Positions 50,601 to 62,500 of a stretch of 64,000 nucleotides of DNA are shown in pieces (positions within the stretch are counted from its first letter, which is position 1; each line of letters begins with the position of its first letter). The stretch is taken from contig OZ029927.1 of NCBI GenBank assembly GCA_964023275.1, forward strand, positions 23,512,980 through 23,576,979, in the 5' to 3' direction. The stretch is from Norana najaformis. Taxonomy: Eukaryota; Annelida; Clitellata; Crassiclitellata; Hormogastridae. The position numbers and the translations under genes are program-made. The notes under the pieces are model-generated. The model did not search any database and was not told the DNA's origin. It worked only from the letters and a program-made list of their open reading frames with translations.

Positions 50601-53600
50601 GATTATGTCCGGCTTCCAGCTTGTGAATTGATTTTAATTACCAACGATCTTCAAATAATTTTGAGGCATAATTTTAGCGGCGCTATAAAAGTGTTCAGAT
50701 TGGAGTTTATTATTTCCATTCAATTTATTGTGTTCTCTTTCATTTTAGGAGATCTTTACTTTGCTTATGCTATTCCGGAAGATGACCTCGCTGGAAAACT
50801 TTACAGATCCTTAACTTACAATCATATTCTGGATGTCAAAGGGGGAGGAAATTACACAAATCTGACAGTGATAAGAAGTGAGTAGATGTGCATGAGGTGA
50901 CTAGAACAATATTATAAAATACTCGGTTAAAGAATTCAAATAGATAATTCTAGGCAAGCATTTTGCCTGAATAAAGGATATAATTTTATGCTGTTGTCGT
51001 GTTACAGATGCAACAAACATAAGTCAGTTTGCCCCAACTTTAGCATTTTCTTCACAAGTAGAAACTGTTGCTGTCATTCAAGGAAGTGTAACACTTAGAT
51101 GCTTCTTCTCTGGATAGTAAGTCTATATTCTCTAAAATTACTTTAATCTTTACTTTTTCTCGTTAAATATCTAAAACATTTTCATTGAGCAAAATGGTTT
51201 CGAGATAATAAGCTACAATTTTCTCCATAATCCGGTACGTCCTGCCTTAGGCGAGCTAGTAGTTGATCTATGTCCTAAGAGTTGAGAAAAATTTCCAAAT
51301 GGCTGAGAGCTGAAATGCTTTGAAGTGTAAGCAAGATATAGGTAACGGTAACACAAATTGTTCACACTGCTCTTCAGAAATTACTCGTAGAAACACACAT
51401 TTGCCGACTGCAAAAGCATGAAAAGTTGAGTTGGCATTTGTTCGGTTTAATTCAATTTAGTCACGTAGATAGAAGTTGTAGAATGATAATTATTTCATTC
51501 GTGGCTGGGCATCTGATCACTGCATAACGGATTAAATTTCTATGCAGTCCGGAGCCATCAATTTCCTGGAGAGGGCAAAGAAATGCGCTTCCCATTGGAA
51601 GATACACGTTGAATCCTTTTAACACAGAACTCACAATCAAGCACATAACTGCATCTGATGAGGGAGACTATGTCTGCGCTGCTTCCAATACCCAAGGACG
51701 CAACGAACACACACTTCAGATACGAGTCGAAGGTCTGTCTTGTTTAACCTATGATAGGAAAGGGAAGTTGTTATGCAGTCGGATATCATATCATCAACAA
51801 ACTTTCTGTCTGTTTTTATAAAAGTGATGAGCACTTTATTATACGCGGATGTAAAAAAATATATGCCACACAGTGCTTTAGACTCATACAGTGCTACGAA
51901 AACTATATTAAGAGCATATACTGCAAATATAGTTATATTGCAAATCAGCAACATTAAATTGAGGTAAAGGTTTTTTGAAGCTGAAAATTGGCGCTGCAGC
52001 AATTTCAAAGTTTTTCGCTTCAAGCTTCATGTAGGTTGTTTGAATTATTTTTAAAAAATTGAGTTAAAGCTGTGTGAACAAATTTTAACACGGAGTTCGG
52101 CTTGCTTGATTCTATTTATACTCTAATAGTCCTGATATAGCTAAGATAAATATTGCCAGAGAGAAGTTTAATTGGACTTTCTTTTGCCTCTTTATAAGCT
52201 ACGCTACTTTGAACGTTCTCTTGCTTCGTACAGTTTTCACAAGTGTTGATCTTCCATGTTTTAGCGGTACCTTCATTTCCCACGGTAAGGGATGGTCCAT
52301 ACAATGTCAACGTGACTGAAGGCAATTCGTTTACCTTCAAATGTAACCCTAAAGCCACTCCAGAGGCTAAAATTGTCTGGCTTGGAGATGGCAGAGAATT
52401 AGATCGTAAGTGATATTGCAACACATTCATGTTTGTATATTATGTATTTATATATGCAAGCATTGCATGTATGTATGTATGCGCGTATGTATGCATGCAC
52501 GTGTATGTAAGTATATATATCGAGAGATACGACTTTAAAGAAGCTTAAACTGTTTCCAGCACTATTTTTCCTGATAAAGTTCCGATTTCAGTGCAGGGGT
52601 ACGAAGATCATAAATAATTCATTATTAGACTATGCTTCTGCATTATACAGCGTAATGTCATTAGATCCACTGTTTCTTCTCTGGATAGTATGTCTATCTG
52701 AACTACGTTACTTGAATAAGTGCCTTGTTTTTGCATTCTTAATTTCAACTATTAAATATGTTGCTGTTAAGCTTATCGATTGATAACACTGGCTAATAAC
52801 ATCGATTGTTGGTTTGGATTGCTGGTTGTTTCCTTTTAGCTAACAATCTTCCCGTGAGATTTGTGTTAAACACCGACATGAAAAGTCTTACGATCAGAGA
52901 TGTCTGTCGAGACTGCGAAGATCGACAGAGTCACACGGACCTGACTGTTATTCAGTGCAATGCAAGCAACGTTCACGGATACGCCTTTGCTTCGGGATAC
53001 CTGAACGTTCTCCGTGAGTTTAGTCATAAGTGCTATGCTACAAAAGCATAATGTCTCTATACACGACTATAGGACCCATCTACTACATCTAGAGTTTGAT
53101 ATGCGGCTCGGTGGTCTATCGGTAACGCGTTTGGTCAATGATCATGCGGATGCGGGTTCGACTATGATCATCTCTCAAGCAAGCTGCTTGTCTTACCCTA
53201 ACAAAGAAAGACTAGACTAATTTCCATGCTTTTTCCGTGTAGCGATCCTGGGAAAGTTGTTTGCGCGCACCGCGTCTCCCTCACCAAGCAGTATAATTTG
53301 GTATTGGCGTAAGCTGGGAAGTAAACGGAAAGTCCTGCGATGCACTGACCCAGTGTCCAGGACCTTGGGATTCGTTCATTATCGGTTCAAGGGCCTAAAG
53401 AAAAGGAAATAAGCGCATCGCCTATGTCTCACTTGTGGGATATGGGGCACTTTACTTTTACAGTTTGATCAGTTTGCCCGCAAACTACATTAGTATATTC
53501 GAATCTCACACAAAAAGATGAAAGGCAAAAGCCATTTGCAACCTGCCACCGTGCATGTCGGTCTCTAGGGCTTCGATTAGTTCATAGTAGTTAAGTCCAA

Positions 53601-56252
53601 CGAATTGTGATTTCGGAGTGCTGTGTTGCAACGATTGAAGCCGTAAGCATTACAATAACGAAGCTATAGAAGTTCCCAGATTAAATCAGATTAATAATAT
53701 AGCACTTTGAAAATATTTGATGCTATTAAATGTTTTCAACAACGATGGTGATGTTATTGGTGGCGATCATGGTGATGATAATGAGATGGGGATAAGACAA
53801 CGGATCAACAATCGGACAACCTTTCCTATTGGGTTGCATCATGTCCCAACTAACTGTCAGGATGATTATCAGTATGGTGATGAAGACGATTATCATAATG
53901 ATGGTTATGGTGACACTGTTGATTGTAGAGAAGACAAAGGTCAAAGTTGATTGCGAGAGAAATGTAGTAGTGAAAGCAAATACCGACAAACGAATCCAGT
54001 TTGTATGCAGTGCAACATCGGATCCAAGCACTCCTCCAAGCATCCGGTGGTACAAAGTGGAAAATAATGAGGAACAACCAGTCCATGAAGATCCACCAAC
54101 TGTCACCATAAAGGACGGTACACTGACTATCTTTGTCAATCCAGACGGCTCTCAGAAGTGGACAAAGTATCACGGAGAATACAGGTGCATCGGTGACAGT
54201 GGGTACAGCAGAGACAGTGTATCAGCTAACATCACGGTGGTTGAAAAGATGCAAACAGGTTAGATCAACTTTAAACCTTTAAGTTATTAAAGGCCTGCGA
54301 GCTATATGGCGTACTATTTTAAGTATTCTTTTAATACAGAGATCAACACGTTGTATGTGTGAATTTATATAGCACCATAGTTCAGGAGCTAGCGTCTTGG
54401 TACGAATTGAGCTCTTTTCATTGAATAACGTTTAGCTTATCAAAGTACTTGTAATAAATTCAATTTCGCGACTTTGCTTATCGTCGAGTCTCGGTAAACC
54501 TCTGAGACGTAGTTCTTGACTCGATGTGTCACTAGTCTGAAACACAGATAAGACAACGGAATAACAAGAGGACAACCTTTCTTATTGGGTTGCATCGTTT
54601 ATAACTAATTGTCGAATACCCATAAAGGATGAGAGAAAAGGCAAATGCATTAGTAATCTGACAATGTGCCACCGAAGAAGAATGTTTGGCGTGGAGTAAA
54701 ATAAATACGACACTTTGGTAAGTCTGGAAGCGCGAACTTGAGTTTGCCTAGAGGAATTGACAGAATCAGTAAAGGATACAACCGTAGCATCAGAAGTGTG
54801 CGCTCTTTTGCATCGACTCCAGGCAGTACAGTTTGGTCCGGGCCTCGGTTTATAGGCAAACGGTAACGCCTACGATGTTTTGACCTCATGTCTCCGGCCT
54901 TGGAAGCTCATTCCTAGCCAGCCCAAGGGTCTAAGGGGTATGACAACCGATTGGGTGGAGCGCTCAGCTTGTAACGAGGAGAATACGGGTTCGAGCTTCC
55001 TTTTCTGAGACGGTTATTGTGTATGGACCTTGAGCAAGTCCTTCAGTCATAACTGCTAGGTGTCTTCGATTGGTTCTTAGTCTGTAGATAGTGGAGGAAA
55101 CAATTATTAGGAAAACAGAGTGCCTCCTTTAAGTTTTACTGTCTAATGCTGACACTACTTTCTAACGACCAATTTTCTGCTTTGCTGATTTCCGGATATG
55201 CATTGTGAAGCCTGAATCAAACAGTTTTCAAAATTCTTTTCATAATCATAATTATATGAACGTGATTTGTGTAAACTACAGATGCCAGAGAAAATCCTAA
55301 AAGCTGGTGGTGGATCTATGTCGTGTTGATCGTCGCTTGTCTTGTGGCGTTGCTTATCGGTTTCGTCCTTGGATTTATATGTAAGCAGATAGTTTGAGTC
55401 ACAGTAATTTTTATGAAAAACATTTTTGACGATGCAAGCAAAACAGTACGTGTATTTTAACCGGGCAGGATTCTTAACTTCCATTGGCTTTGCGCTATGC
55501 TTTCTGCCTTGGGGTTGCGAGTTCTTTTTCGAAAGTTTATAGATGTTCATTCTATGGACTAACAGTTACAACACACCTCGTTACGCGTTGTTTATGGGCG
55601 CATATTTTTCGCTTTTGATCTTCATCGACGTGCGTTTAATTGTTAATACCGAAATAAAACAAATGGTTACTTTGTGATATTAGAGTAATTCTTTTGCCAA
55701 AAGCAACTTAATATAAAGTGCAGAACACTTGTAAGATTTATTTGTTGCTTCGGTTATTATTTTCTACTGGTTTGTACCCATTAGTAAAGTATGACAAATA
55801 GTAATTACAACCTTGAAAAGTCAGAACCATCTCGAAGTGCTGTGCTGTTAGTTTTCTGTTGAACTACATACATAGTTAGACTTTTAAACTGTTTATAATG
55901 TTGCATAATTTTTTCCGAAAATTGAGCTTCTTATTTCCTGTTTTGTGCGCATTGTTATTGTAATATGTTGGCGTTTTCTCACGATTATAAAGATTACTTG
56001 TTTATTTCCTCTAGAGAATACTAAGAATTCATGTAGTTATTATTATTCTTTTGCATAGATTCAGACAATGATTAGTTACTAAAGAACTAATGCGCAGGGC
56101 AATGTCAATTTTCAGCTGCACAACGAAGGATGAAGAAGACTCTTGCCGCAAGAGGGGTTTCTCAACCTATGGAAGCCAAAAGATATGATTACGTGAGAGC
56201 CAGCGAAATTGGTCCATTCAGACCGGATTATCCAACTGGGGATGAGAGTTAA
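47660..56252 (+). CDS. L1CAM/neuroglian-type Ig membrane protein without FNIII repeats
   Basis: Eleven exons give 615 residues: 47660-47726, 48953-49058, 49987-50357, 50749-50877, 51008-51116, 51548-51732, 52265-52405, 52840-53013, 53929-54258, 55282-55380, 56116-56252. Phases agree throughout. Exon 1 is a signal peptide (MTIVKSILFTSFLFALSF). An in-frame ATG at 47597 would add 21 residues; the inner ATG gives the better signal. Ig domains at about 25-118, 119-224, 226-322, 323-427 and 428-533. L1-family marks are RKPPSITRGP, DEGFYQCFASNQY, NGDLYFAYA and VIQCNASNVHGY...GYLNVL in the fourth Ig. The helix is about 547-570 (IYVVLIVACLVALLIGFVLG) and the tail has 45 residues. Known L1 proteins have six Ig, four or five FNIII domains and a FIGQY ankyrin motif; the FNIII repeats and FIGQY are absent. 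The fifth Ig most resembles the family's sixth. The second Ig has lost both core cysteines. Likely a cell-surface adhesion or recognition protein. Confidence 0.88.
48400..48690 (-). mobile_element. Reverse-transcriptase fragment of a LINE
   Basis: On the minus strand it reads SHLDYATSIFKGISDLKLK and RPQRIQNSLA, then after a frameshift LRILLGQLYWFPVEFRIRFK. These match the conserved C-terminal RT region of CR1/L2/Jockey-like elements (DY.NS...G.....L..lQriQN.aA ... LHWLPv..RI.fK). Decayed; it lies in intron 1. Confidence 0.75.
49338..49590 (+). mobile_element. tRNA-derived SINE with (TGTAAA) tail
   Basis: A clear tRNA-like head has an A box TGGCCGAGCGGC at 49343-49354 and a B box GGGTTCGAATTC at 49385-49396. 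A body of about 170 bp with no similarity to the other SINEs here follows, ending in aactgtaaatgtaaatgtac. It lies in intron 2 of the Ig gene. Confidence 0.8.
49590..49737 (-). mobile_element. SINE family S3, minus strand
   Basis: Plus strand reads atatatagcgaccgtatggc, gggtgagattcttcaccacc and tttgaatgggcgctgcacc, the reverse complement of S3. It abuts the 3' end of the preceding SINE tail to tail. Confidence 0.7.
53095..53460 (+). mobile_element. tRNA-derived SINE, family S2
   Basis: ggctcggtggtctatcggta, acgcgtttggtc, gatgcgggttcgac form the tRNA-like head. The body caccaagcagtataatttgg ... gtgtccaggaccttgggatt ... cacttgtgggatatgggg matches 12190-12530. It lies in the intron between the fourth and last Ig exons, where other L1 genes have further Ig/FNIII exons. 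Confidence 0.75.
54935..55110 (+). mobile_element. tRNA-derived SINE, family S1
   Basis: aaccgattgggtggagcgct, cagcttgtaacgaggagaat, acgggttcgagc (B box) and gtatggaccttgagcaagtc, then cttagtctgtagatagtgg. It is the most complete S1 B box in the window. Confidence 0.75.
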
Positions 56253-57714
56253 CTTCTGGTGTGCCATCCAAAAACCTAATATTCAATTCGTTGATACATT
56301 AGTACATGTGCAACTGAGTCACGATTAATCTACCCTCTCGTTGTTACACTGGCCGTATAATCCTGATTTTTATGAATAAGAATTTGATATTGTGTTGGGT
56401 TTATGATCGAATCTTTAACGAAAAAATGATCAAGCAGCTGTTTCATTTGTATGCCAAGAGTATGGAAGCTCAGCGCCGCGACTAATGCTTCGGTATAAGC
56501 CTAAAAATGGCATCTGCTACTACATTGCGTGTTCTTCTAAGCTGTAATAGCTGGTAATCTGGTAAACAAATTAATTGTTGTTGCAACGACGACAATTTAT
56601 TTATCATCGTATGCAGCGAGCTGCTTCTACGGTACTTCACAGTTTCAACCGTCAGCACAAATTAGATTAAAGGAAGAGTTTGGAAAAGTTTTCTGAAGGC
56701 GTGAACACTCTCGCCTTCCTGAATGGGCGCCGTAAGGCTTTTCCAAGCGGATCAGAGATCCCAAAGGCCCGATCACCCATTTAGTCTTAGCTGTTGACGC
56801 ACAGACACAGGCATACTTCGATTATCGCACCCTAAGTCCATGAGGGTCATCACAGATAGGGACTAGACAGAGACTTCATTCGTACTGTCAATAATTTTAA
56901 CTGGGTTTATTCAGGAATAGTTTATTCTAATCTGGTGAACCTAAGATGTGATTTATGTGCGTTTTGTCATCAATACGTTTGCAATTGAATTTGCACTCTA
57001 AGATGTACGTCTTAAAGAGATAGATTTTGAACAACGATATATCTTCATATTGTTCATTGCAGTTTTTTCGTGAAAGACTTGGTGAAAAATTTAAAAAGGA
57101 TTTGAAACAAGGTTTCAGATCGAACCTATTGAATGTAGGACACAAATTATTTGATAACAGAATACTCATTGTGGCTCATAGCCAGAGAGTTTTGTGCAAT
57201 TAATTATCAGAACAGACCGCTGGTCATATTATGCTATTGTTCCGCTTTTACTGACCAGCACCACTCATATGATTTAATTTATTATCCATTTATTACCGTC
57301 ACATGCATACATCAATTTAAAAGTGTGCCTATGTTACTATAACAATTCCGTTTTTCCCTTTAGGCTTAAATAGGATTCATCTATTATTTCTACGACAAAG
57401 GCGCTGATATATGAAGTTCATTATGTCTGCTTCTAGCTTTTAAACTATTCTTGCTTAAAGTTGTTCAGCTCTTCTAAAACTGTTGTAAAGGAGATGGATT
57501 CTAAACAATGAGATGATAGCAGTTGTATCAAAATTACTCAGCAGATCATTGAATTTCAAAGGACTCTTATGCTGCTGGAATAATTGACAAACCAGTCAAG
57601 ACTGCCGAGTTCTTGGATTAGGATTATTTTAATAACTGTCTGGTGGCATTGTAACCCAATTTTGCACGTTTTATGGCGACACGGTGACCTATTCCGTGGC
57701 GACTTCGGTCTGTT

Positions 57715-57880
57715 ATTATTATTTGGCATTTGGCATTTCTTAAGAGCCTTTATCTAATGACTAAGCATTAATCGATGGCGCTGAGCAACTGGAAGGAAGT
57801 ACTTGCTCAAGGTCTCTACACAGTAACCGCCTCAGGGAAGGAGGCTCGAACCCGTACTCTCCGCGCTACAGGCCGAGCTA
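57715..57880 (-). mobile_element. tRNA-derived SINE, family S1, minus strand
   Basis: Plus strand reads attaatcgatggcgctgagc, cttgctcaaggtctctacac, agtaaccgcctcagggaagg, aggctcgaacccgtactctc. The reverse complement has the S1 B box and 3' half with an AATAATAATA tail. Confidence 0.75.
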
Positions 57881-59274
57881 TTGTGCCCTGTAATTCAGTG
57901 ATTGCGGTTCGAGCCGGCTGAGCGAACTCCATGTAACGATCCCGGACAAGTTGTTCGCACTCCCTCGTTTCGCCCCTATGAGTCAGCTTTATTGACCTTG
58001 TGTACGTAAGGGGATCAACATATAAATAAATATTCATTACTATTTGTCCGAGAAATTCGTAGAAAGCAGCTGAAGCAAAAATCTCAATACATTTTATTAT
58101 CGGCAACTAATATGCAACATGGATGATAACAGTAGAAGAACGAAAGCATCCAATTTTTCGCTTATAAAAAGTCTTTACTAATGGACATGTGCTTTGAAAA
58201 TCTGATCCTTTTTTGTCTCACAATTTTACGATTCTTAGCAAATCCTCATCCGCCATCTTGCTTTTCTGAAATAATGCAAGGTGTTTTGGCCTAATTTGGT
58301 AATTGATTGACCGAAGACTGCCGTTTACATCGACGGTTTTCCACAAACTGGTGTCGGTGAACTTCATTTCGAGAGAATTGGAAATAAATACGGGAAAAGC
58401 GACATTTTTCGTTAAATGAAAAATGAGTCTCGAACGTTTCGCAAAGCTTAGGCTTTTGTTCGAGCCTGATGGAAAGCAGTTTATCTTACATGTTAAACGC
58501 TTGCTATGGTTTCTTTTTTCCGTTGTATAATAGATCATAATTAGGGCAGGTTGTATTTTGAGGCTAGCCGAGCAATTTTGTATAATTTCTTATTTATACT
58601 ATATTGAATTTTATCCAGTCACATACAGAAAGAGAACTGATATTTTATTATTAGAGTGTCTCTTTTGGATAGTTTTGTTCACGAGATCGTCATTTGTTGA
58701 ATTTCATAGATGTAGATGAACGTAAATTTATGAGCCCTAATTTTTAAGGTATGTTGCAAATTTTGTTGTGCTCAATAATTCTGATTATTAGGAAATACAA
58801 CACAGTTTTGGCTTGATTTTCTGTTGACGTGTTGTGCATCAGACGCTAGCTCCATGGAAGTTACTATTAACAAGACGGAAAACATAACTTTAGGCTCAAC
58901 TTTTTGATCCAATCTAATCTCAATTAGAGCAGTAATCATAATGCACGAAGCATCAATCGGTGGTCGCTTCAAGTGAAATTGCAGAAAATCATAATCCGTT
59001 AGAGAAGTTCGTTCGAAATCCGATGGATCAGGGAATCTGAAGTTAGTCTATGGTGTGCAAGTATATTGAAAAACATGGTGCTGTACTTTAATTGTGTATA
59101 AGTATATCCTGCTGGCACGTGCTTCACTTGTCGGTACTACCTCGACATACATCAGGGAACTCTGTGTTCCAGTCTGAATCAGCTTCGTCGGCCATCGTTG
59201 CGCCATTAAGCCAGTGGAGATATGGAAGTACCGTGCTACCGCACTTCAACTCGAGTGCATTGTAGCTTCTTATG

Positions 59275-59400
59275 GACTGGGCCGTACTCCTGGAACAGTC
59301 TGCCACTGGTTTTGCGTATTGTTTTATTTGACTCTGCGCAGCAAACATTTTCAAACTGTCTTAAAACGCACTCGTTTACATCCGTTAGATAGTCATGTGT
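59275..59400 (+). mobile_element. LINE ORF2 C-terminal tail
   Basis: Reads TGPYSWNSLPLVLR, then FSNCLKTHSF and a stop (TAG). This is the typical last 60 residues of CR1/L2-like ORF2 (gP..WNsLP..lR ... F...LKthLF). Only the 3' end survives. Confidence 0.75.
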
Positions 59401-59552
59401 GTAGCGCCTTTGTGAGGTATCCAAAAGGCGCTATATTAGTCTTCTGATTCATGCAATACAGCTTAACCTACATTACGTTTTACGATGTAGAAGCCAAATC
59501 CTCGCTTTGACTTAATCGACAATCAACAGTGAAATCGATCTGAGATGTTAAA

Positions 59553-62500
59553 ATGGAAAATCGGAATCTCTACCTCGTGTTCCTGATCGCTTACATTTGT
59601 GAATCAGTTTGCGGCCAAAACGACAGTAAGTCTTTAACATACAATTCATCAAGGTCGCATCAATTGTAATACACAAAAACCTGTTGAATTTTATTACTTT
59701 CTAGGCAATTAATCATTCCTCATTTCCCAGACTCAACAGTATTCAACCGAGTCATTTCATTGCTTTTCTCTGGTCATACTTAAGAGTAGAACTTTCCTTG
59801 GTGAATGAGCTTTTTTGTTTGCTGGGCTTAGATTTTGGAACTCTCTCTCTCTCTCTCTGCATCTGTTTATTCTGCTCAGTCGCTAGCGTCATTTTGATTT
59901 TAACTTAAGACTTAGCTTTTTCAAATTGCTTGTCCACCAAAGGATGCCTCTTTGTCTTGTGGACTGACCTTTTGGATATTGACCTGATTGCCGCTTGACT
60001 TTGGTGCGCATGAGATACCGGTGCGATAGAAGTTAATGGCCCAGTCTTGAACCAAACGTTTTATGTCATTTAGCCACTTGAATGGTTAATAAGTAAAGAA
60101 TTTGAGTAATGCTATAATATATATTATATGTACGTTTGTAATTATGCTAGTTTAGATTTACGTAAAGGCTTTGATAATTGTGTGGAGCAAAATAAATAGG
60201 TCTATTTCTAGTCGGGAACCCAGATATGAAGCTGAAATATAAGCGTATACAACTTCGTCTACATTGTTTCAGTCCGAAAACCGCCAACCATTACAAAAAA
60301 TCCACGTGCGAGTATCATCTACCGAAGTGATGACTCAGTCACATTGGAATGCAAAGCTGAAGGAATACCCATTGTGTCGTAAGTAATTGACATATCCGGT
60401 ACGGTAGATATCATGTGTTTATGCAACTGATTTGTGGAAGGTGTGTTTGTATTTAGGAGCCAACCTGTCAGAAGTGCTCGTCACTGGCTTAAAATAATAT
60501 TGATGGAGTTCGGTAAGAAGATGTTTCGCTTAGCAGAATGAAGCTGTCACAGCTAAAGAAGTATTAACTGTCAACGCAGTACTATTCAATACAACTGAAG
60601 TTAATAATCCCATCCCCTGCAAAATTCAAAGTGCACATTGAAGCCCGCCAACAGAAAACATTTTGAACTTTAACAGACTGGAAGAGGTAACTTTTGAGTT
60701 CAGAGCGAAAGATAATCTTGGTAAGAGAGTTGCAAACATAAGGAGGTAAGGAGACCCATATTTTGGGACTAGCAACTGTGAATGAGCCCCGGTAAAAGGC
60801 AAGACGTGTGCTAGGAACTACATACTTCCAGAAGACGCTGATCGAAGACAGGACTAGATCCGTATGAACCTGTCTTCTGGGTTTCGCAGTCACATGGAAC
60901 TCTCCCAATTGGTCTCATGCAAAATTCGAGTTTCCTTGGAATAGATCGTCTATTGATGTTCTGAGCATCGGTATAATGACGCTATAGAAGTTTTAAGATT
61001 AGAGTAGATAAGAACGGAATTCCGCCCATATCGCACAGCTGAGGCAATATGCTCGTGGTCCATTGCCGAATTCCGCTGAGTATAGAAACTGGAGAAGAAT
61101 AAAATGAAACATTAGTACCATATGAATACTGATCACATAGCACAACCTTTGCGGGGTGAACAGTCGTTACTTATTGCACAGTTCAAAATTAACATACATA
61201 AAATGGCTAGGTTGTTTTTATGATTTCTTAGATATGAATGGAAGAAGAACGGCTTTGAATTAAACCAAAATCTTCCAAATATCCAGAGAAGTTCAGACGG
61301 TACAATAACAATACAACCTTCCACATCGATGGACGAAGGATTCTACCAGTGTTTTGCTAAAAATCAGTACGGCACAGCTCTCTCAATCACGGCACATATT
61401 CAGAGAGCAGTTCTTGACTCCTTGGTGGGAGCTCCTAAAGTTCTTCAGAAAACCGTTCAAGAGGGTATGCCATTTCATATTCAGGCCGATCCACGCAAAA
61501 GTTTCCCGAAGCCTACGTATGGTTGGAAGATGGCGGCTAACATTGTGGACAAAAATCCAAATGCACTGCTACCTTCGAAAAGGATACAAATCGCTGAGAA
61601 TGGTAAGAAGAAACTTAATACTAATTGTTCTTCTCAGTGTTCTGTCCTCATGCACGTCCAGGAAGCCAATGACGCCATTCTTCCCTCTTCTGTGCCACGT
61701 GCTTAACTTCTTTTTAGCCCCTTCTGATCCTTTTGCTGTTATCCATTCAGTGATTTAAATTTCGGGCTAGTATGGTCCGTGCACGGGGACCTTAAATGGC
61801 GTGGGGCCCATTGAAACAGGCCAGTAGTAGTAAGTATGCATTTGTTAACACGCCATATGTCCATCGGCTGAGCGAGAAATCGTAGGCGTAGTGGTGGTGA
61901 ATGATCTCACCAGATATATTTATTGCAAAAATGAGCAGGGACAAGGCCATACGGTCACTATATAAAAACTATACATTTACATTTACATTCATACATCGTC
62001 TAGCACATCAGCGCAGACTTTTGTCTCCCAAATCGTAATCTTAAACGTAATTCCGAGATTTCTACAGCGCCTAACGAAAGCCACGTCACTGGGACCAGCT
62101 TATTCACAGGCGCTCAGTCAAAACAAAATCGATAGGCAAAAGGGTTCGGTTCCAGGTCAAGATCCAAAAATCAGAAGGAGAGACAGCGTGGCAGCGATGG
62201 GTGGTGGTGTTTAGGGTTGGAGAGGAGAGAGAGATAAGAGGAATAAGGGGTGTCGGGACAGGATCTGTGAAAAGGGAATGGCTTTATATCCTAGCAAAGG
62301 CTTTATATCCTAGAATTCGTCCTTCTAACACTGTCCTGATGTTTGAATTCACGCGAATTACAAAAACTAAGCCTATTGAAACCATTAGAGTTTTATAATT
62401 TCAGAACAGGCAGTCTATGCAGTACAGGAAATAACTATGAAATTTTATTTGCTTAATAATTCTCAGCCATTGTTGTTCATTTGTGATTTTATTGGAACTT

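Larger units (their letters stand above)
56253..59552. other. Spacer between the two Ig genes
   Basis: Contains S1 (57715-57880, minus), a partial S2 (57885-58020, plus), a gaattcgacctgg-family repeat (58900-59015, minus) and a LINE tail (59275-59400). Nothing else is recognised; 56690-56890 is slightly GC-richer without an identifiable exon. Confidence 0.55.

Noticed and set aside
53726..54173. Minus-strand frames opposite the last Ig exon
   Set aside because: The plus-strand exon 53929-54258 has matching splice phases and Ig core residues. The antisense frames have no such support.
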